The notes under the pieces are model-generated. The model was not told the DNA's origin, did not search any database, and worked only from the letters and a program-made list of their open reading frames with translations. This document shows positions 26,892-36,508 of a DNA stretch of 64,000 nt, in pieces (the stretch's first letter is position 1; each line of letters opens with the position of its first letter). Both the position numbers and the translations under genes were made by a program. Origin of the DNA: Brevibacterium aurantiacum (GTDB lineage Bacteria > Actinomycetota > Actinomycetes > Actinomycetales > Brevibacteriaceae); contig NZ_FXZB01000021.1 in the NCBI RefSeq assembly GCF_900169065.1, forward strand, positions 17,140 through 81,139. Reading direction: 5' to 3'.

Positions 26892-28403
26892 TCAGAGCGC
26901 CATAGTCACAGACTTCACCTGTGTATAGAGCTCAATGCTCTCAGGCCCGAGCTCACGTCCCCAACCCGACTGGTGGAACCCGCCGAACGGAAGTGCACTA
27001 TCGAGTGCATGGTAGGTATTGACCCACACCGAGCCGGCATTCAACCTGCTTGCGACTCGATGTGCCCGGCTGAGGTCTGTGGTCCACAGTCCCGCCGCCA
27101 GTCCGTATTCGCTCTTGTTGGCAGCCTTGATCACTTCGCTCTCGTCGGAGAAAGGAATTGAGACAGCAACCGGCCCGAAGATCTCTTCTCGCACGATCGA
27201 CATGTCTTCGGTCGTGTCCGTGAAGACAGTCGGTTCCACGAAGTAGCCTGAATCGCCGTGGCGATTGCCGCCCACCAACGCGTGCGCTCCCTCTTCCTTA
27301 CCCGCATTGAGGTAGCCGACAACCCTGTTCAGCTGTTCTTCCGACACCAGCGGAGTGATCGCAGATTCGGGATCGTTGCCCGGGCCTACCTTCAAGGTCC
27401 GCACCTGTTCGGCCAGGGCTTGGTTGAACTCGTCATAGATCTTTTCGTGCACATAGACTCGGGTACCGGCTTCACACGCCTGGCCCGAGTTCAGCGTGAA
27501 GCCTTGTAGGACCCCACCCACAGCGCTGGGGATGTCCGCGTCTTCGAAGACAATGTTCGGAGATTTGCCTCCGAGCTCGAGCGACACCTTCTTAAGATTG
27601 CCTGAAGCTGCGTTGACGATCTTCTTTCCGACCTCGGTCGAGCCGGTGAATGCCATTTTGTCTACATCCTCGTGACCCGACAGTGCAGCTCCTGCGTCCC
27701 CGTACCCGGTGACGATGTTGACGACTCCAGCAGGGACACCGGCCTCAACCATGATCTGGCCGAGGAGCAAAGCTGTCAGCGGTGTCTGCTCTGCCGGCTT
27801 GAGGACGAGAGTGTTACCAGTGGCGAGCGCGGGAGCGATCTTCCACGCGGCCATGAGCAACGGGAAGTTCCACGGAATGATCTGACCGCAGACCCCAACA
27901 GGCTCACGCCGAGTATAGGAATGAAATTCGACTTCGGTCGGAGCCAACAGCATGGAGGGGTTGTTCGTTGCTCCTTGGATCTTCGACGGCCACCCTGCAT
28001 AGTAGCGGAAGCAGTCTGCGGCGGCGCGCACGTCGAAGGCATGGGCGATGCCGATCGGTTTGCCGTTGTCCAGGGATTCCAATTCCGCGAAATCTTCTAC
28101 TCGTTCCACGATCGCTTGGGAGATCCGCCACAGCAGATCTTCGCGCAGATTGGGCCGCAGCCGAGCCCAAGAGGTTTCCTCGAAGGCGGTGCGGGCCGCT
28201 TTGACCGCATGGTCGATGTCTTCCGGTCCTCCTCGCGGAACCTCAGCGAGGACGTCCCCGGTGGCGGGATCATAGGTGGTGAAGGTTTGCCCGGAAACGG
28301 AGTCACACCATTCGCCGTTGATCAGCATCTTCTGAGGCTGCTTGAGGAACTTGCTGATCTGGGGTGACTGGACCGTCGTTCGGGTCTCAATTGTTGGACT
28401 CAT
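26892..28403 (-). CDS. NAD(P)-dependent aldehyde dehydrogenase
   Basis: This 503-residue aldehyde dehydrogenase oxidises an aldehyde to the acid. The general-base Glu is in [10 protein letters not shown] and the catalytic Cys in [11 protein letters not shown]. The cofactor-binding segment is [11 protein letters not shown], and [18 protein letters not shown] is also conserved. The ATG at 28403 has a GAGAGAGG ribosome-binding site. It follows the alcohol dehydrogenase gene by 74 bases on the same strand. The pair probably converts an alcohol through the aldehyde to the acid under the divergent AcoR-like regulator. Sequence resembles phenylacetaldehyde/betaine-aldehyde-type enzymes, without a definite substrate. 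Confidence 0.94.
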   Translation of the reverse strand: MSPTIETRTTVQSPQISKFLKQPQKMLINGEWCDSVSGQTFTTYDPATGDVLAEVPRGGPEDIDHAVKAARTAFEETSWARLRPNLREDLLWRISQAIVERVEDFAELESLDNGKPIGIAHAFDVRAAADCFRYYAGWPSKIQGATNNPSMLLAPTEVEFHSYTRREPVGVCGQIIPWNFPLLMAAWKIAPALATGNTLVLKPAEQTPLTALLLGQIMVEAGVPAGVVNIVTGYGDAGAALSGHEDVDKMAFTGSTEVGKKIVNAASGNLKKVSLELGGKSPNIVFEDADIPSAVGGVLQGFTLNSGQACEAGTRVYVHEKIYDEFNQALAEQVRTLKVGPGNDPESAITPLVSEEQLNRVVGYLNAGKEEGAHALVGGNRHGDSGYFVEPTVFTDTTEDMSIVREEIFGPVAVSIPFSDESEVIKAANKSEYGLAAGLWTTDLSRAHRVASRLNAGSVWVNTYHALDSALPFGGFHQSGWGRELGPESIELYTQVKSVTMAL

Positions 28404-28477
28404 GATGACCTCTCTCCGACCGGCCCTGCTGGCCAGTCTGTGTTCGTGCAACGTCCGAAAAACACTCTCGATTCGCC

Positions 28478-29569
28478 TCAGAATGAGGTGATGATGGAGC
28501 GGATGACTTCGCCCTTCTTCAGCATCTCGTAGCCTTCATTGATCTCGCTCAGAGAGATCTCGCGGGTGACCAGGCCATCGAGTTCGAATCGACCTTGGAC
28601 GTACATGTCCGCGTACAGCGCTATATCTCGTTTGACGTTGGTCGAGCCCATCAGCACGGCCTGCAGGCTCCTCTGCGCGAACAGATCAGCCAGAGATGAG
28701 TCGAACGAGGTGGTGGCACCGGGAGGGGCGATTCCGATGAGGTAGGCAGTTCCACCCGGACGAGTCATCTCCTGCACCTGTCGCTGAGTGGCACTGATTC
28801 CGATGACTTCGAAGGCATGGTCGACGCCCCCAGTCAGCTCTTGGATGGCAGCCACTGCATCCGTCTCAGCCGAATTGATGACATCGGTGGCGCCGAACTT
28901 CTTCGCCGCTTCAAGTTTGCTGTCGACGATATCGACTGCGATGACGTTCTTGGCACCGCAGAGCCTGGCACCGCTGATGGCGTTGAGGCCGATTCCGCCG
29001 GTCCCGACCACCGCTACTGTGTCGCCGGGTCGGATGTGAGCGGTATTGATCGCAGCACCGGCACCCGTGACCACCGAGCATCCGAGAAGTGCGGCCTGGG
29101 GGAATGGAATCTCGTTATTGACAACGGCCAGCTGATTCTCATGCACAAGCACCTGTTCGGCAAAGCCGCCGACGTTGACCGACTGAGCGATCGCAGACCC
29201 ATCGGCGAAGGAGATCCGGGGACTCTCATCTTCCCCACGAGAGACGGCGGCAGGGTTCAGACACAAGGTGCTGTGGCCAGCCAGGCACTCGGCACAGGCA
29301 CCGCAGAATGGGATCAGGCAGGCGACGACGTGGTCACCGACTTTCATGCTCGTCACCCCGGATGCGACAGATCTGACCACTCCGGAGATCTCGTGACCGC
29401 CGACAGCTGGCAGTGGCATTCCGTAGTCGTGGTCGATGAGGTGGAGGTCAGAGTGGCACAGCCCTGAGGCTTTGACGTCGACGAGCACTTCGCGCCCTCG
29501 GGGGTCGTCGATCTGTATATCGTGGGTAGTGAATTTGCCGCCCACCTCGGTGGCCAATGATGCTTTCAT
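28478..29569 (-). CDS. Zinc-dependent alcohol dehydrogenase (MDR superfamily)
   Basis: This 363-residue enzyme carries the catalytic zinc ligands (GLCHSDLHLI and GGHEISGVV) and the structural zinc loop CGACAECLAGHSTLC. The Rossmann motif is VAVVGTGGIGLNAI, and it ends like class III/aryl-alcohol dehydrogenases (EINEGYEMLKKGEVIRSIITSF in two parts). The ATG at 29569 (MKASLATEVGG) has GAGAAGGGA upstream; the longer frame to 29761 runs through the promoter region and is not credible. It is the first gene of the leftward ADH-ALDH pair, divergent from the AcoR-like regulator. It likely oxidises a primary alcohol; the substrate is unknown. Confidence 0.93.
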   Translation of the reverse strand: MKASLATEVGGKFTTHDIQIDDPRGREVLVDVKASGLCHSDLHLIDHDYGMPLPAVGGHEISGVVRSVASGVTSMKVGDHVVACLIPFCGACAECLAGHSTLCLNPAAVSRGEDESPRISFADGSAIAQSVNVGGFAEQVLVHENQLAVVNNEIPFPQAALLGCSVVTGAGAAINTAHIRPGDTVAVVGTGGIGLNAISGARLCGAKNVIAVDIVDSKLEAAKKFGATDVINSAETDAVAAIQELTGGVDHAFEVIGISATQRQVQEMTRPGGTAYLIGIAPPGATTSFDSSLADLFAQRSLQAVLMGSTNVKRDIALYADMYVQGRFELDGLVTREISLSEINEGYEMLKKGEVIRSIITSF

Positions 29570-29823
29570 CGGAATTTCCCTTCTCGGTTTCTGATGTGGA
29601 CCATCGACCACTGCGAGCTGCAACGGTGCGATGGCTCTTGTCCAGGCTAGGGTCGAACCGATATGAACAAGCGTCCACATATGAAACACTCTGCATACGT
29701 CCGCCTGCTCAGCTGCGCCAGTCCATTTCGGACCTATCATCGGACTGCTTGTGCCGGACACTCTTGTGAGATAGGTTTCAAAAGCACGACGAGATGAAGA
29801 AGTCTTATGCCCTTGGAGGTCAC

Positions 29824-31491
29824 GTGCCGCAAGTTACATCGCGCAGAAGCGAAGTGGACTTTGCATGGAAGCGCTCGCAGCTGTGTGGTGTCACCCACGA
29901 CTCTCTTCCGGAGAACCTCACAGACACGACGAACCTCTTCCCTGCGAAAACCGCGCTGCTTCGCGCCGCAGGCGCCACCTTGAGCGCTGTCGGCGATGAG
30001 CTCGCCGGGTTGGATCTGTCTCTGCTGGTGGCAGATCGTTCGGGCCTTCTCGTGCAGACGGTCGGCGGAGCACAGTCCCGGATCGGGGCGCAGGTCGAAC
30101 AACGCGGGCTGATTGCCGGCGCAGACCTCAGCGAAGAGAAGCTCGGCTTCAACGGCATCGGAACCGCACTGGAGACAGGTCGCGGAATCACCGTCGACGG
30201 CGACGAACACTTCGTCGAAGCATTTCGCGATTTCTCCTGCTTCGGCATCCCCATCATCCACCCCGGCAGCAAGAGGCTCGAAGGCGCGCTCAATGTCACC
30301 GCTCCGACCGAATCGACTACTTCTCTGCTCGAGGGTTTCGGCCGAACGATGGTGCATCAGATCGAGCAGCAGCTCCTGCAGAACACGTATCACGACGAGT
30401 ACTCTCTGATGTCCGAATTCCTCCAGGCTTCCCGAGGCACAGATCAGGCGGTCTGTGCCATCGGCGATGAGACCGTGATGAGCAATCAGAAGGCCGAGGG
30501 GCTTCTCGAACACATCGACTATGGCGTGCTCCGGAGCACGATTGCCGAGGCACGCCTCGCACGCTCGTCCCAGGCTTCCATCGCAGTCGCCTCCGACCGC
30601 CTCGTCGCAGTGGATATCCGTTACATTCGATCCGGCGGAGAAATTCTCACGCTGCACCCTCTGTGGCAGAAGAAGGCGACGATTCCTCGCGGTCGCCCAC
30701 GCGCGAATATGGCCGGAGAGGTGTGGGGAGGCCGTTTGAAAGCGGTGCAGGGGCGTTCGGGCTCAGTCGCGGTAGTCGGAGAGCCGGGCACCGGCAGAAC
30801 CAGCGCGGCCCGCGAGGCATCCCGCCCTCTCGAGCCCACCCTCATCGATTGCGTTGACTTACAGACTGCTGGCGCTCAGGTGTGGTCCAAACGTCTGCAG
30901 AAGGCAGTGGGCGCCACCACCGGAGCACTCATCATCGACAATATCGATCTTCTGCCGACGGCACAGCTCAGTTTTCTCCGCCAGCTGGTCAGCGACGATG
31001 CTTCCAGTGCCCGAATCGTCATCACCGCGGATTCTCACGCTCAAGAGGCAGACGGGCGTCTTCGCTCGGTTCTGTCAATGGCAGATCAATACGTGGAGCT
31101 CCCCCCGTTGAGAGAACGAGTAGCCGAGTTTCCGATCCTCATCGAGGCGATGGCGCAGAAGATTGCCAGCAAGAAACGCTTCACATTCTCTGCAACCGCA
31201 TCACAGGGACTGGCCCGAGCACATTGGCCCGGCAATTTAGTGCAGCTCCGAAAAGTCCTCATGCAGGTGTTGGCCGAGCGAGCCAGCGGGCAGATCACCC
31301 TATCCGACCTGCCCGAAATCTATCGACGCGATCAGAATCAGCCTCTCTTCGGATTGGATCGGGCCGAACGCGCGGCGATCGTCGAAGCCATGGCAGCTGC
31401 GGAAGGCAACAAGAACCAGGCCGCCCGAGCGCTGGGAATGAGCCGAACGACTCTTTACCGGCGTCTGCGGAGCTTGAAGATCGAGTACTAG
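29824..31491 (+). CDS. AcoR/NtrC-like regulator with GAF region, degenerate AAA+ domain and Fis-type HTH
   Basis: This ~555-residue regulator has a GAF-like sensor half (SEEKLGFNGIGTALETGRGI), a AAA+ domain (about 310-480) and a C-terminal Fis HTH (KNQAARALGMSRTTLYRRL). The AAA+ domain is unusual. Walker A reads VGEPGTGRTSA with Arg in place of Lys, Walker B reads LIIDNIDLL, and no GAFTGA sigma-54 contact loop is present. It is therefore unlikely to drive sigma-54 promoters. I prefer GTG 29824, behind GGAGG, over ATG 29794. It is divergent from the ADH-ALDH genes. The gap holds AGTCCATTTCGGAC and ATCGGACT (29720-29746), a possible binding site. Expected role: sensing the substrate of that pathway. 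Confidence 0.87.
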   Translation: MPQVTSRRSEVDFAWKRSQLCGVTHDSLPENLTDTTNLFPAKTALLRAAGATLSAVGDELAGLDLSLLVADRSGLLVQTVGGAQSRIGAQVEQRGLIAGADLSEEKLGFNGIGTALETGRGITVDGDEHFVEAFRDFSCFGIPIIHPGSKRLEGALNVTAPTESTTSLLEGFGRTMVHQIEQQLLQNTYHDEYSLMSEFLQASRGTDQAVCAIGDETVMSNQKAEGLLEHIDYGVLRSTIAEARLARSSQASIAVASDRLVAVDIRYIRSGGEILTLHPLWQKKATIPRGRPRANMAGEVWGGRLKAVQGRSGSVAVVGEPGTGRTSAAREASRPLEPTLIDCVDLQTAGAQVWSKRLQKAVGATTGALIIDNIDLLPTAQLSFLRQLVSDDASSARIVITADSHAQEADGRLRSVLSMADQYVELPPLRERVAEFPILIEAMAQKIASKKRFTFSATASQGLARAHWPGNLVQLRKVLMQVLAERASGQITLSDLPEIYRRDQNQPLFGLDRAERAAIVEAMAAAEGNKNQAARALGMSRTTLYRRLRSLKIEY

Positions 31492-31529
31492 TACCGACAA
31501 GCCCGCGGCACGGTGTTCTGGGCTTCGGC

Positions 31530-31916
31530 TCAGCCCTCGCTCGGAGCGATGAACAACTTCCGCAGCGGTGCCTCGTCGACACACCAGCGGGTCTTCATCC
31601 CGTCCTCAAGCCGGACCAGCGACCCCGGTCCCAATTCAACCGGAGCCAATGCGGGTTCGTCGAACTCGATCCGGCCGGTGCCGCTGATGACGAGGAAGAC
31701 TTCCTCACCTTCGACGTCGCGCATCGCCCCGGCGCCCATCTCCCACAGCCCGTATTCGGCTCCGGCAATCGTGCCCAGCTCTGCGAACGCGGTAGTTGCG
31801 TCCGGGGCCGTATTTCTTCCCGTCGCCGAGGCAGTCGCATCCGCCCGCTGCCAGTCCTCGATGGGCCCGTGGTCGAGAGAATAGTCGTGGGTGCTGATCG
31901 GCTCCATTGCGCTCAT
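31530..31916 (-). CDS. Cupin-domain protein
   Basis: This small 128-residue single-domain cupin contains EYGLWEMGAGAMRDVEGEE, then VFLVISGTGRIEFDE, which correspond to cupin motif 1 without its His residues, and a second strand set (LGPGSLVRLEDGMKT). It resembles the cupin_3/DUF861 group. The ATG at 31916 (MSAMEPISTH) was taken; the long in-frame extension to 32084 overlaps the divergent oxidoreductase start. It is divergent from the FAD oxidoreductase, an arrangement often seen where such cupins accompany amine or amino-acid oxidases. The function is unknown. Confidence 0.78.
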   Translation of the reverse strand: MSAMEPISTHDYSLDHGPIEDWQRADATASATGRNTAPDATTAFAELGTIAGAEYGLWEMGAGAMRDVEGEEVFLVISGTGRIEFDEPALAPVELGPGSLVRLEDGMKTRWCVDEAPLRKLFIAPSEG

Positions 31917-32054
31917 GGAATCAGTGTATCCAGCAGCCGGATCGATCGCGCTCCGTGATTTATGAAACCATCCCAGGGCCGCACGGATTCCATATGGCAA
32001 TACGCCACCCCGCAACCATTTACTTAGCTCCAGCGGTGGGATAGAACTGATTCC

Positions 32055-33509
32055 ATGTCCTACCTCAACGGCGAGGCCTCCCATTGGCTGACCCAGTCAC
32101 CGCCCGAGACCACCTCTCCCTCCCCACTTCCCACCGCAAAACAGGACCTCATCATCGTCGGCGGCGGCATGACCGGCCTGTGGTCGGCCTACTACGCCAG
32201 GCAGACTCACCCCGACTGGCAGATCACCATCGTCGAGGCAAAGCACATCGGCTACGGTGCCTCAGGTCGCAACGGCGGCTGGCTCTCCACACTGATGCCC
32301 GGCAACAGGGCCAAGTACGCCGAGGCGGTCGACCGTGCCAACGACACCGACCCAAACGGCCCGGTCGGCTCTGCCGGACTGAGCGGGGTGGAGTCCGTGA
32401 GGTCATTCCAGTCTGCACTCTTCGACTCCATCGACGAGGTCCTCGAGGTTCTCAAAAGCGAGGGCATCGACGCCCATCAGGTCCGCGGCGGCCATATCGA
32501 CATCGCCCAGTCCGAGGCCGGAATGACCCGACTGCGCGAACTTTACGAGGGTGACAAACAGTACGGCTACGGACCCGAGGACATGCAGTTCCTCGACGCC
32601 GAGGCGACCAAGGCACACATCAACGTCGACAACGCTCACGGCAGCGTATTCTTCCCCGGCACCGCCCGCATTGACCCCGCACTCCTCACGCGTGGCTTGG
32701 CAGCAGTCCTCAAGAATCAGGGCGTCACGATCTGCGAGGACACCTCGGCGGGTCACATCGGCAAGGGTGTGGTCGCAACGAATTGCGGCCCGGTCACCGG
32801 GGACACGATCTTCGTCTGCATCGAGGGCTACTCGGACACCGTCACTGGCGACCTGCCCGGGCTGGAAGGACGTCAGGTCATTCCCGTGTTCTCGTCGATG
32901 ATCGCGACCAACCCGCTGCCGGCTGAAGCGTGGGAGGAGATCGGCTGGGACGGGCGGGAATGCCTGGGCGACACAGCGCACACCTTCATCTACGCTCAGC
33001 GTACTGACGATGATCGGATCGCGCTGGGCGGTCGCGGTGCACCCTACGAGTTCGGATCCGGTCTGCCGGGTGACGGCCAAGTCCCCGCCGAGGTGGTCGA
33101 TGCGTTGAGTGCGCGCCTGTCCTCGCTCTTCCCCGACCTTGAGCTCGAGGTCGCCCATGCGTGGCGCGGCGCCTTGGGCGTGACTCGGGACTGGTGCGCC
33201 GGCATCTTCTTCGATACCGACCAGCGCATCGGTGTAGCCCGCGGCTATGCCGGTCATGGGGTGACGGCCACGCATCTGGCGGCGAAGACCCTGCTCGACC
33301 GGGCCTCGGGAGCCGCCACGCCGCTGACCGGACTGCCCTGGAACGATCATTTCTCCGGTCAGTGGGAGCCCGAGCCCATCCGCTGGCTGGGCATCCGCTC
33401 GATGTACAAGATCTTCAACATCGCCGACGAATGGGAACGCATCACCGGGGCGAAGAAGACGAGCCTCCTCGCCCAGTTCGGCTCCCGCCTGGCCGGGCTC
33501 CACGAATAG
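32055..33509 (+). CDS. FAD-dependent amine/amino-acid oxidoreductase (DAO family, PuuB-like)
   Basis: This is a 484-residue flavoenzyme. The Rossmann FAD motif is LIIVGGGMTGLWSAYYA (about residues 32-48), followed by VEAKHIGYGASGRNGGWLS, typical of gamma-glutamylputrescine oxidase-like and glycine/D-amino-acid oxidases. The C-terminal HAWRGALGVTRDWCAGIFF and GYAGHGVTATHLAAKTLLD segments close the FAD site. It is 46 bases ahead of an aminotransferase on the same strand and divergent from a cupin gene. It probably oxidises an amine or N-substituted amino acid, after which the aminotransferase could handle the product. The substrate is inferred only from family. Confidence 0.9.
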   Translation: MSYLNGEASHWLTQSPPETTSPSPLPTAKQDLIIVGGGMTGLWSAYYARQTHPDWQITIVEAKHIGYGASGRNGGWLSTLMPGNRAKYAEAVDRANDTDPNGPVGSAGLSGVESVRSFQSALFDSIDEVLEVLKSEGIDAHQVRGGHIDIAQSEAGMTRLRELYEGDKQYGYGPEDMQFLDAEATKAHINVDNAHGSVFFPGTARIDPALLTRGLAAVLKNQGVTICEDTSAGHIGKGVVATNCGPVTGDTIFVCIEGYSDTVTGDLPGLEGRQVIPVFSSMIATNPLPAEAWEEIGWDGRECLGDTAHTFIYAQRTDDDRIALGGRGAPYEFGSGLPGDGQVPAEVVDALSARLSSLFPDLELEVAHAWRGALGVTRDWCAGIFFDTDQRIGVARGYAGHGVTATHLAAKTLLDRASGAATPLTGLPWNDHFSGQWEPEPIRWLGIRSMYKIFNIADEWERITGAKKTSLLAQFGSRLAGLHE

Positions 33510-33554
33510 ACCCGGCCCAACCAACGTGGCTCCACACAGAAGTACGAGGAATCA

Positions 33555-34724
33555 ATGACACATGAGTACCGCCGCATCGCCCCGATGGCCCAGACCTACC
33601 CAGCCTCGAACATCCGCAAGATGTTCAACCTAGCCTTGGACTACCCAGAGGCCGTGAAGCTGACGGTCGGCGAGCCGGACTTCAATACTCCCGCGCACAT
33701 CAAGGCCGCCGGCATCCGCGGGATCGAGAACAATCAGACTCGGTACGTGGCCAACGCCGGCATCCCACCGCTGCGCACGGCGATCGCAGCGAAGTACGCC
33801 GGCCGGTGGAATCGCGAGGTCACGGCCAACAATGTCATGGTCTCCTTCGGTGCGATGGAGGCGCTGACTTTCGCCCTCGACGTCACCGTCTCCCCTGGTG
33901 AAGAGGTCATCATCCCCGATCCCAGCTTCCCGAACTATGTGGGACAGATCCACCGCCTCGGCGGGGTGGCGGTTCCAGTGCCGGTCACGGAGGACAACGA
34001 CTTCAAATTCCGCGCCGAGGACGTTCGATCGGCCATCACCGACAAGACCGCGGCGATCATCATCAACAGCCCGTCGAACCCCTTGGGCTCGGTCATGGAC
34101 CGGGCCGAATTGGAGACGATCGCGGATCTGGCCGAGGAGTTCGGCTTCACGGTCATCTCCGACGAGGTCTATGACCAGATCACCTTCGACGATGCCCAGT
34201 TCACCTCCATCGCCGAGGTGCGCCCTGGCTTCGATCGGTTCCTCGTTGTCAACAGCTTCTCGAAGACCTACGCGATGACCGGGTGGCGCTGTGGATTCGT
34301 CATCGGGTCGGTCGATCTCATCGCGCCGATGGCCTTCCTCCAGGAGGGAATCACCTCGAGCCTTCCCGGGTTCGTGCAGGAAGCGGCACTCGCAGCGATC
34401 GAGGGCCCGCAGACCGACGTCGACATGATGGTGCAGTCCTATGCGCAGCGCCGCGACCTCATCACCGAGCGCATTGCGGGCATCGACGGCATCAGCATGC
34501 TGCGCCCCGAGGCCACGTTCTATGCCTTTGCCAACATCAAGGACTGGGGACTGACCTCGTGGGAGGCGGCCACCGCTCTTCTGGAGAACCACGGGTTGGC
34601 AACGATTCCCGGCTCGGCATTCGGGGCTCAGGGTGAGGGCTACCTGCGACTGACGTTCTCCGTCGCCCCGGAGACCATTGAGACGGCCTGCGATCGGATC
34701 GCCGACTTCGCCGCGACGCGGTAA
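33555..34724 (+). CDS. PLP-dependent aminotransferase, class I/II
   Basis: This 389-residue fold-type I aminotransferase is close to aspartate/aromatic aminotransferases of subgroup I-gamma. It has LTVGEPDFNTPAHIK, INSPSNPLGSV, ISDEVYDQITFDD, the PLP Lys in VNSFSKTYAMTGWRCG, and the C-terminal GYLRLTFSVAPE with the carboxylate-binding Arg. It is the second gene after the FAD oxidoreductase. The start ATG at 33555 follows GAGGAATC. It is unrelated in detail to the aminotransferase at 24.5 kb, which lacks the standard SPSNP motif. The amino-acid specificity is unknown. Confidence 0.94.
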   Translation: MTHEYRRIAPMAQTYPASNIRKMFNLALDYPEAVKLTVGEPDFNTPAHIKAAGIRGIENNQTRYVANAGIPPLRTAIAAKYAGRWNREVTANNVMVSFGAMEALTFALDVTVSPGEEVIIPDPSFPNYVGQIHRLGGVAVPVPVTEDNDFKFRAEDVRSAITDKTAAIIINSPSNPLGSVMDRAELETIADLAEEFGFTVISDEVYDQITFDDAQFTSIAEVRPGFDRFLVVNSFSKTYAMTGWRCGFVIGSVDLIAPMAFLQEGITSSLPGFVQEAALAAIEGPQTDVDMMVQSYAQRRDLITERIAGIDGISMLRPEATFYAFANIKDWGLTSWEAATALLENHGLATIPGSAFGAQGEGYLRLTFSVAPETIETACDRIADFAATR

Positions 34725-34754
34725 TGCCTGCCGACACCTGTGACCCGGTGAAAC

Positions 34755-35807
34755 TCAGACCGAGCTCAAGTGGCGACCCGATTGAGGCAGGAACACGTCA
34801 GGCACCGCATCCCTCGCGTAACCGGTCAAGTCTGCGAAGTCGTCGTTGGTCAAACCCGCCGATCTGAACTGAGCGACGAGACCTGACACCAGCCTCGGCG
34901 ACTCCACTGGGACACGGTCTTCCTCTGGCTCTTCTGTGCGCCACCCTTTGCGGCTGATCTGCCGGTAGAAATTCTGCCGATCGGTTCCGCTCGCCAGACC
35001 AAGGCGAAATGCCCTCTCGAAGATGGCCTGCATAGAGACTCCCCACTCGAGCTTGAGAGCCAAGAGATTGGGCAGCTTCAGCGTCTTCAGCTGGTGACGG
35101 ATCTCCGCCTCCGGCATCAGGAACTCGGCTGCGAACTCATTGGCCTGGGCTTCAACGTCGATCATCTCGTCATCGACATATCCGTCTGCGTGCATGACAA
35201 GATGCCCCAGCTCATGAGCCAACGTCAGGCGCTTCCGCGAAGGCGAGGACCAGGAGTTGACGATGACCAGCGGATAGTCGGAGACCCACTGCGAAAGACC
35301 ATCGATTCGATGAGTGCCCAGGTCGAGTTCACAGACAATCGTTCCCGCTGTCTCCATCAGGTCCACCACAGACCTCACTGGCCCAAGTGGCACGCGCCAA
35401 GCTGTACGAACTCGACGAGCAGCCTCCGCCGGTTTTGTGAACTGATAATCGAAGGTCGGCACATGGGTTGCCGTCTGCAAAGGCGCGCGTTCGGTGAGCA
35501 TCGACATATGCATCCGGAGCTCGTTCAGTTTCGCTTCGGCAGACTTCCACATCGACACCTTGGTCGACGACTGGCGGCGCATATGCGCTGACACTCCGAT
35601 GGCGGCACGCATGCGAAATTCCTTGACGAGGAACGCCGGGGTGACACCAAGCTCGTCGGCAATCCTGCGGATTTCAGAGTCCTCAGGCGTCCTGGCCCCC
35701 GAAATATATCGGGAAACAGTGGCCTGAGCAGCACCGATCGCCAACGCGAGATCAGCCTGAGTCAGGCCTCGTGCGCGCATCAGTGTCTCTATGACTTCGC
35801 CTTTCAC
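34755..35807 (-). CDS. XRE-family HTH / ImmA-IrrE metallopeptidase fusion
   Basis: This 350-residue protein has an N-terminal XRE HTH (residues 5-60: ARGLTQADLALAIGAAQATV, then SRYISGARTP). A central ImmA/IrrE-type zinc peptidase follows, with the motif LTLAHELGHLVMHAD (HExxH) and downstream EAQANEFAAEFLMPE. Such fusions cleave or sense a regulator or partner and control stress, phage or mobile-element genes. Its start overlaps the stop of the gene at 35804 by ATGA, so the pair is co-translated, as in toxin-antitoxin modules. A direct partner role is inference. Confidence 0.9.
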   Translation of the reverse strand: MKGEVIETLMRARGLTQADLALAIGAAQATVSRYISGARTPEDSEIRRIADELGVTPAFLVKEFRMRAAIGVSAHMRRQSSTKVSMWKSAEAKLNELRMHMSMLTERAPLQTATHVPTFDYQFTKPAEAARRVRTAWRVPLGPVRSVVDLMETAGTIVCELDLGTHRIDGLSQWVSDYPLVIVNSWSSPSRKRLTLAHELGHLVMHADGYVDDEMIDVEAQANEFAAEFLMPEAEIRHQLKTLKLPNLLALKLEWGVSMQAIFERAFRLGLASGTDRQNFYRQISRKGWRTEEPEEDRVPVESPRLVSGLVAQFRSAGLTNDDFADLTGYARDAVPDVFLPQSGRHLSSV

Positions 35808-36412
35808 AGTTCGTCAGTTCCGGTTTCTTCGTCGCTGTCGACGAGGCCACTGAGATCAAGTTCAGGCATAGAAGTCTCGTAGACGTCTTCCACCCGGATC
35901 GTCGCCGGGCGCTCAACTTCGCGCTCGAGTGTGACGGCCCACAGGGCTCGACTATCAAGTGACTCTCGATAGGAGATGACGGCAGGACCGATTCGCCCAT
36001 CCATCCACTTGTACCCGACAGCCAGATGCGTCACCTCAAGCCCATCGAGAGGAAGAGTCGGCTCATACCAACGTTTCGCCCCTTCGGTGGGGAATGCAGC
36101 GATGACGTCCCCCGCCCGGTGGCGCTTCACGCGAAGTTTGAATGAGTTCATCCATCCGATCTCACGTACCGGCTCGTCGTCAATGATCGTTGACTCCGGG
36201 GACGCGTCGATTCGACGAACGAGTTCTGCCCACACTCGCTCGTGGATGAAGCTGCTGATGAATCGCTGCGTGAATGTCGGAAACCAGGCGGGTCTGAAAT
36301 CCTGGAAGTCACCCAGGTCAATGCGGGCTTGATCGACCGAATCGATCAGGGCAGTCTGAAATTCGTGCCCAACTGCGTCAAGAATCTCGTGTCCATTTTT
36401 CGCCGAAATCAT
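35804..36412 (-). CDS. Uncharacterised protein coupled to the XRE-ImmA protein
   Basis: This ~202-residue soluble protein has no family I recognise. Its middle is basic and aromatic (FKLRVKRHRAGDVIAAFP, KRWYEPTLPL) and it has an acidic tail (DSDEETGTDEL). The ATG at 36412 is preceded closely by TATATT, which would give a leaderless transcript; an alternative ATG at 36454 would precede that box. It overlaps the XRE-ImmA gene by four bases. Gene order (small unknown first, HTH-ImmA second) recalls toxin-antitoxin or phage-regulatory pairs, but a toxin role is not shown. Confidence 0.7.
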   Translation of the reverse strand: MISAKNGHEILDAVGHEFQTALIDSVDQARIDLGDFQDFRPAWFPTFTQRFISSFIHERVWAELVRRIDASPESTIIDDEPVREIGWMNSFKLRVKRHRAGDVIAAFPTEGAKRWYEPTLPLDGLEVTHLAVGYKWMDGRIGPAVISYRESLDSRALWAVTLEREVERPATIRVEDVYETSMPELDLSGLVDSDEETGTDEL

Positions 36413-36508
36413 ACCAGTAAATATACCACCGCATTCGGAATACTGAGCCGACATCCGGACTTACACCAGGGAACCAATAGAACGCACTCCACCATTTGAG
36501 AGGCAGAC

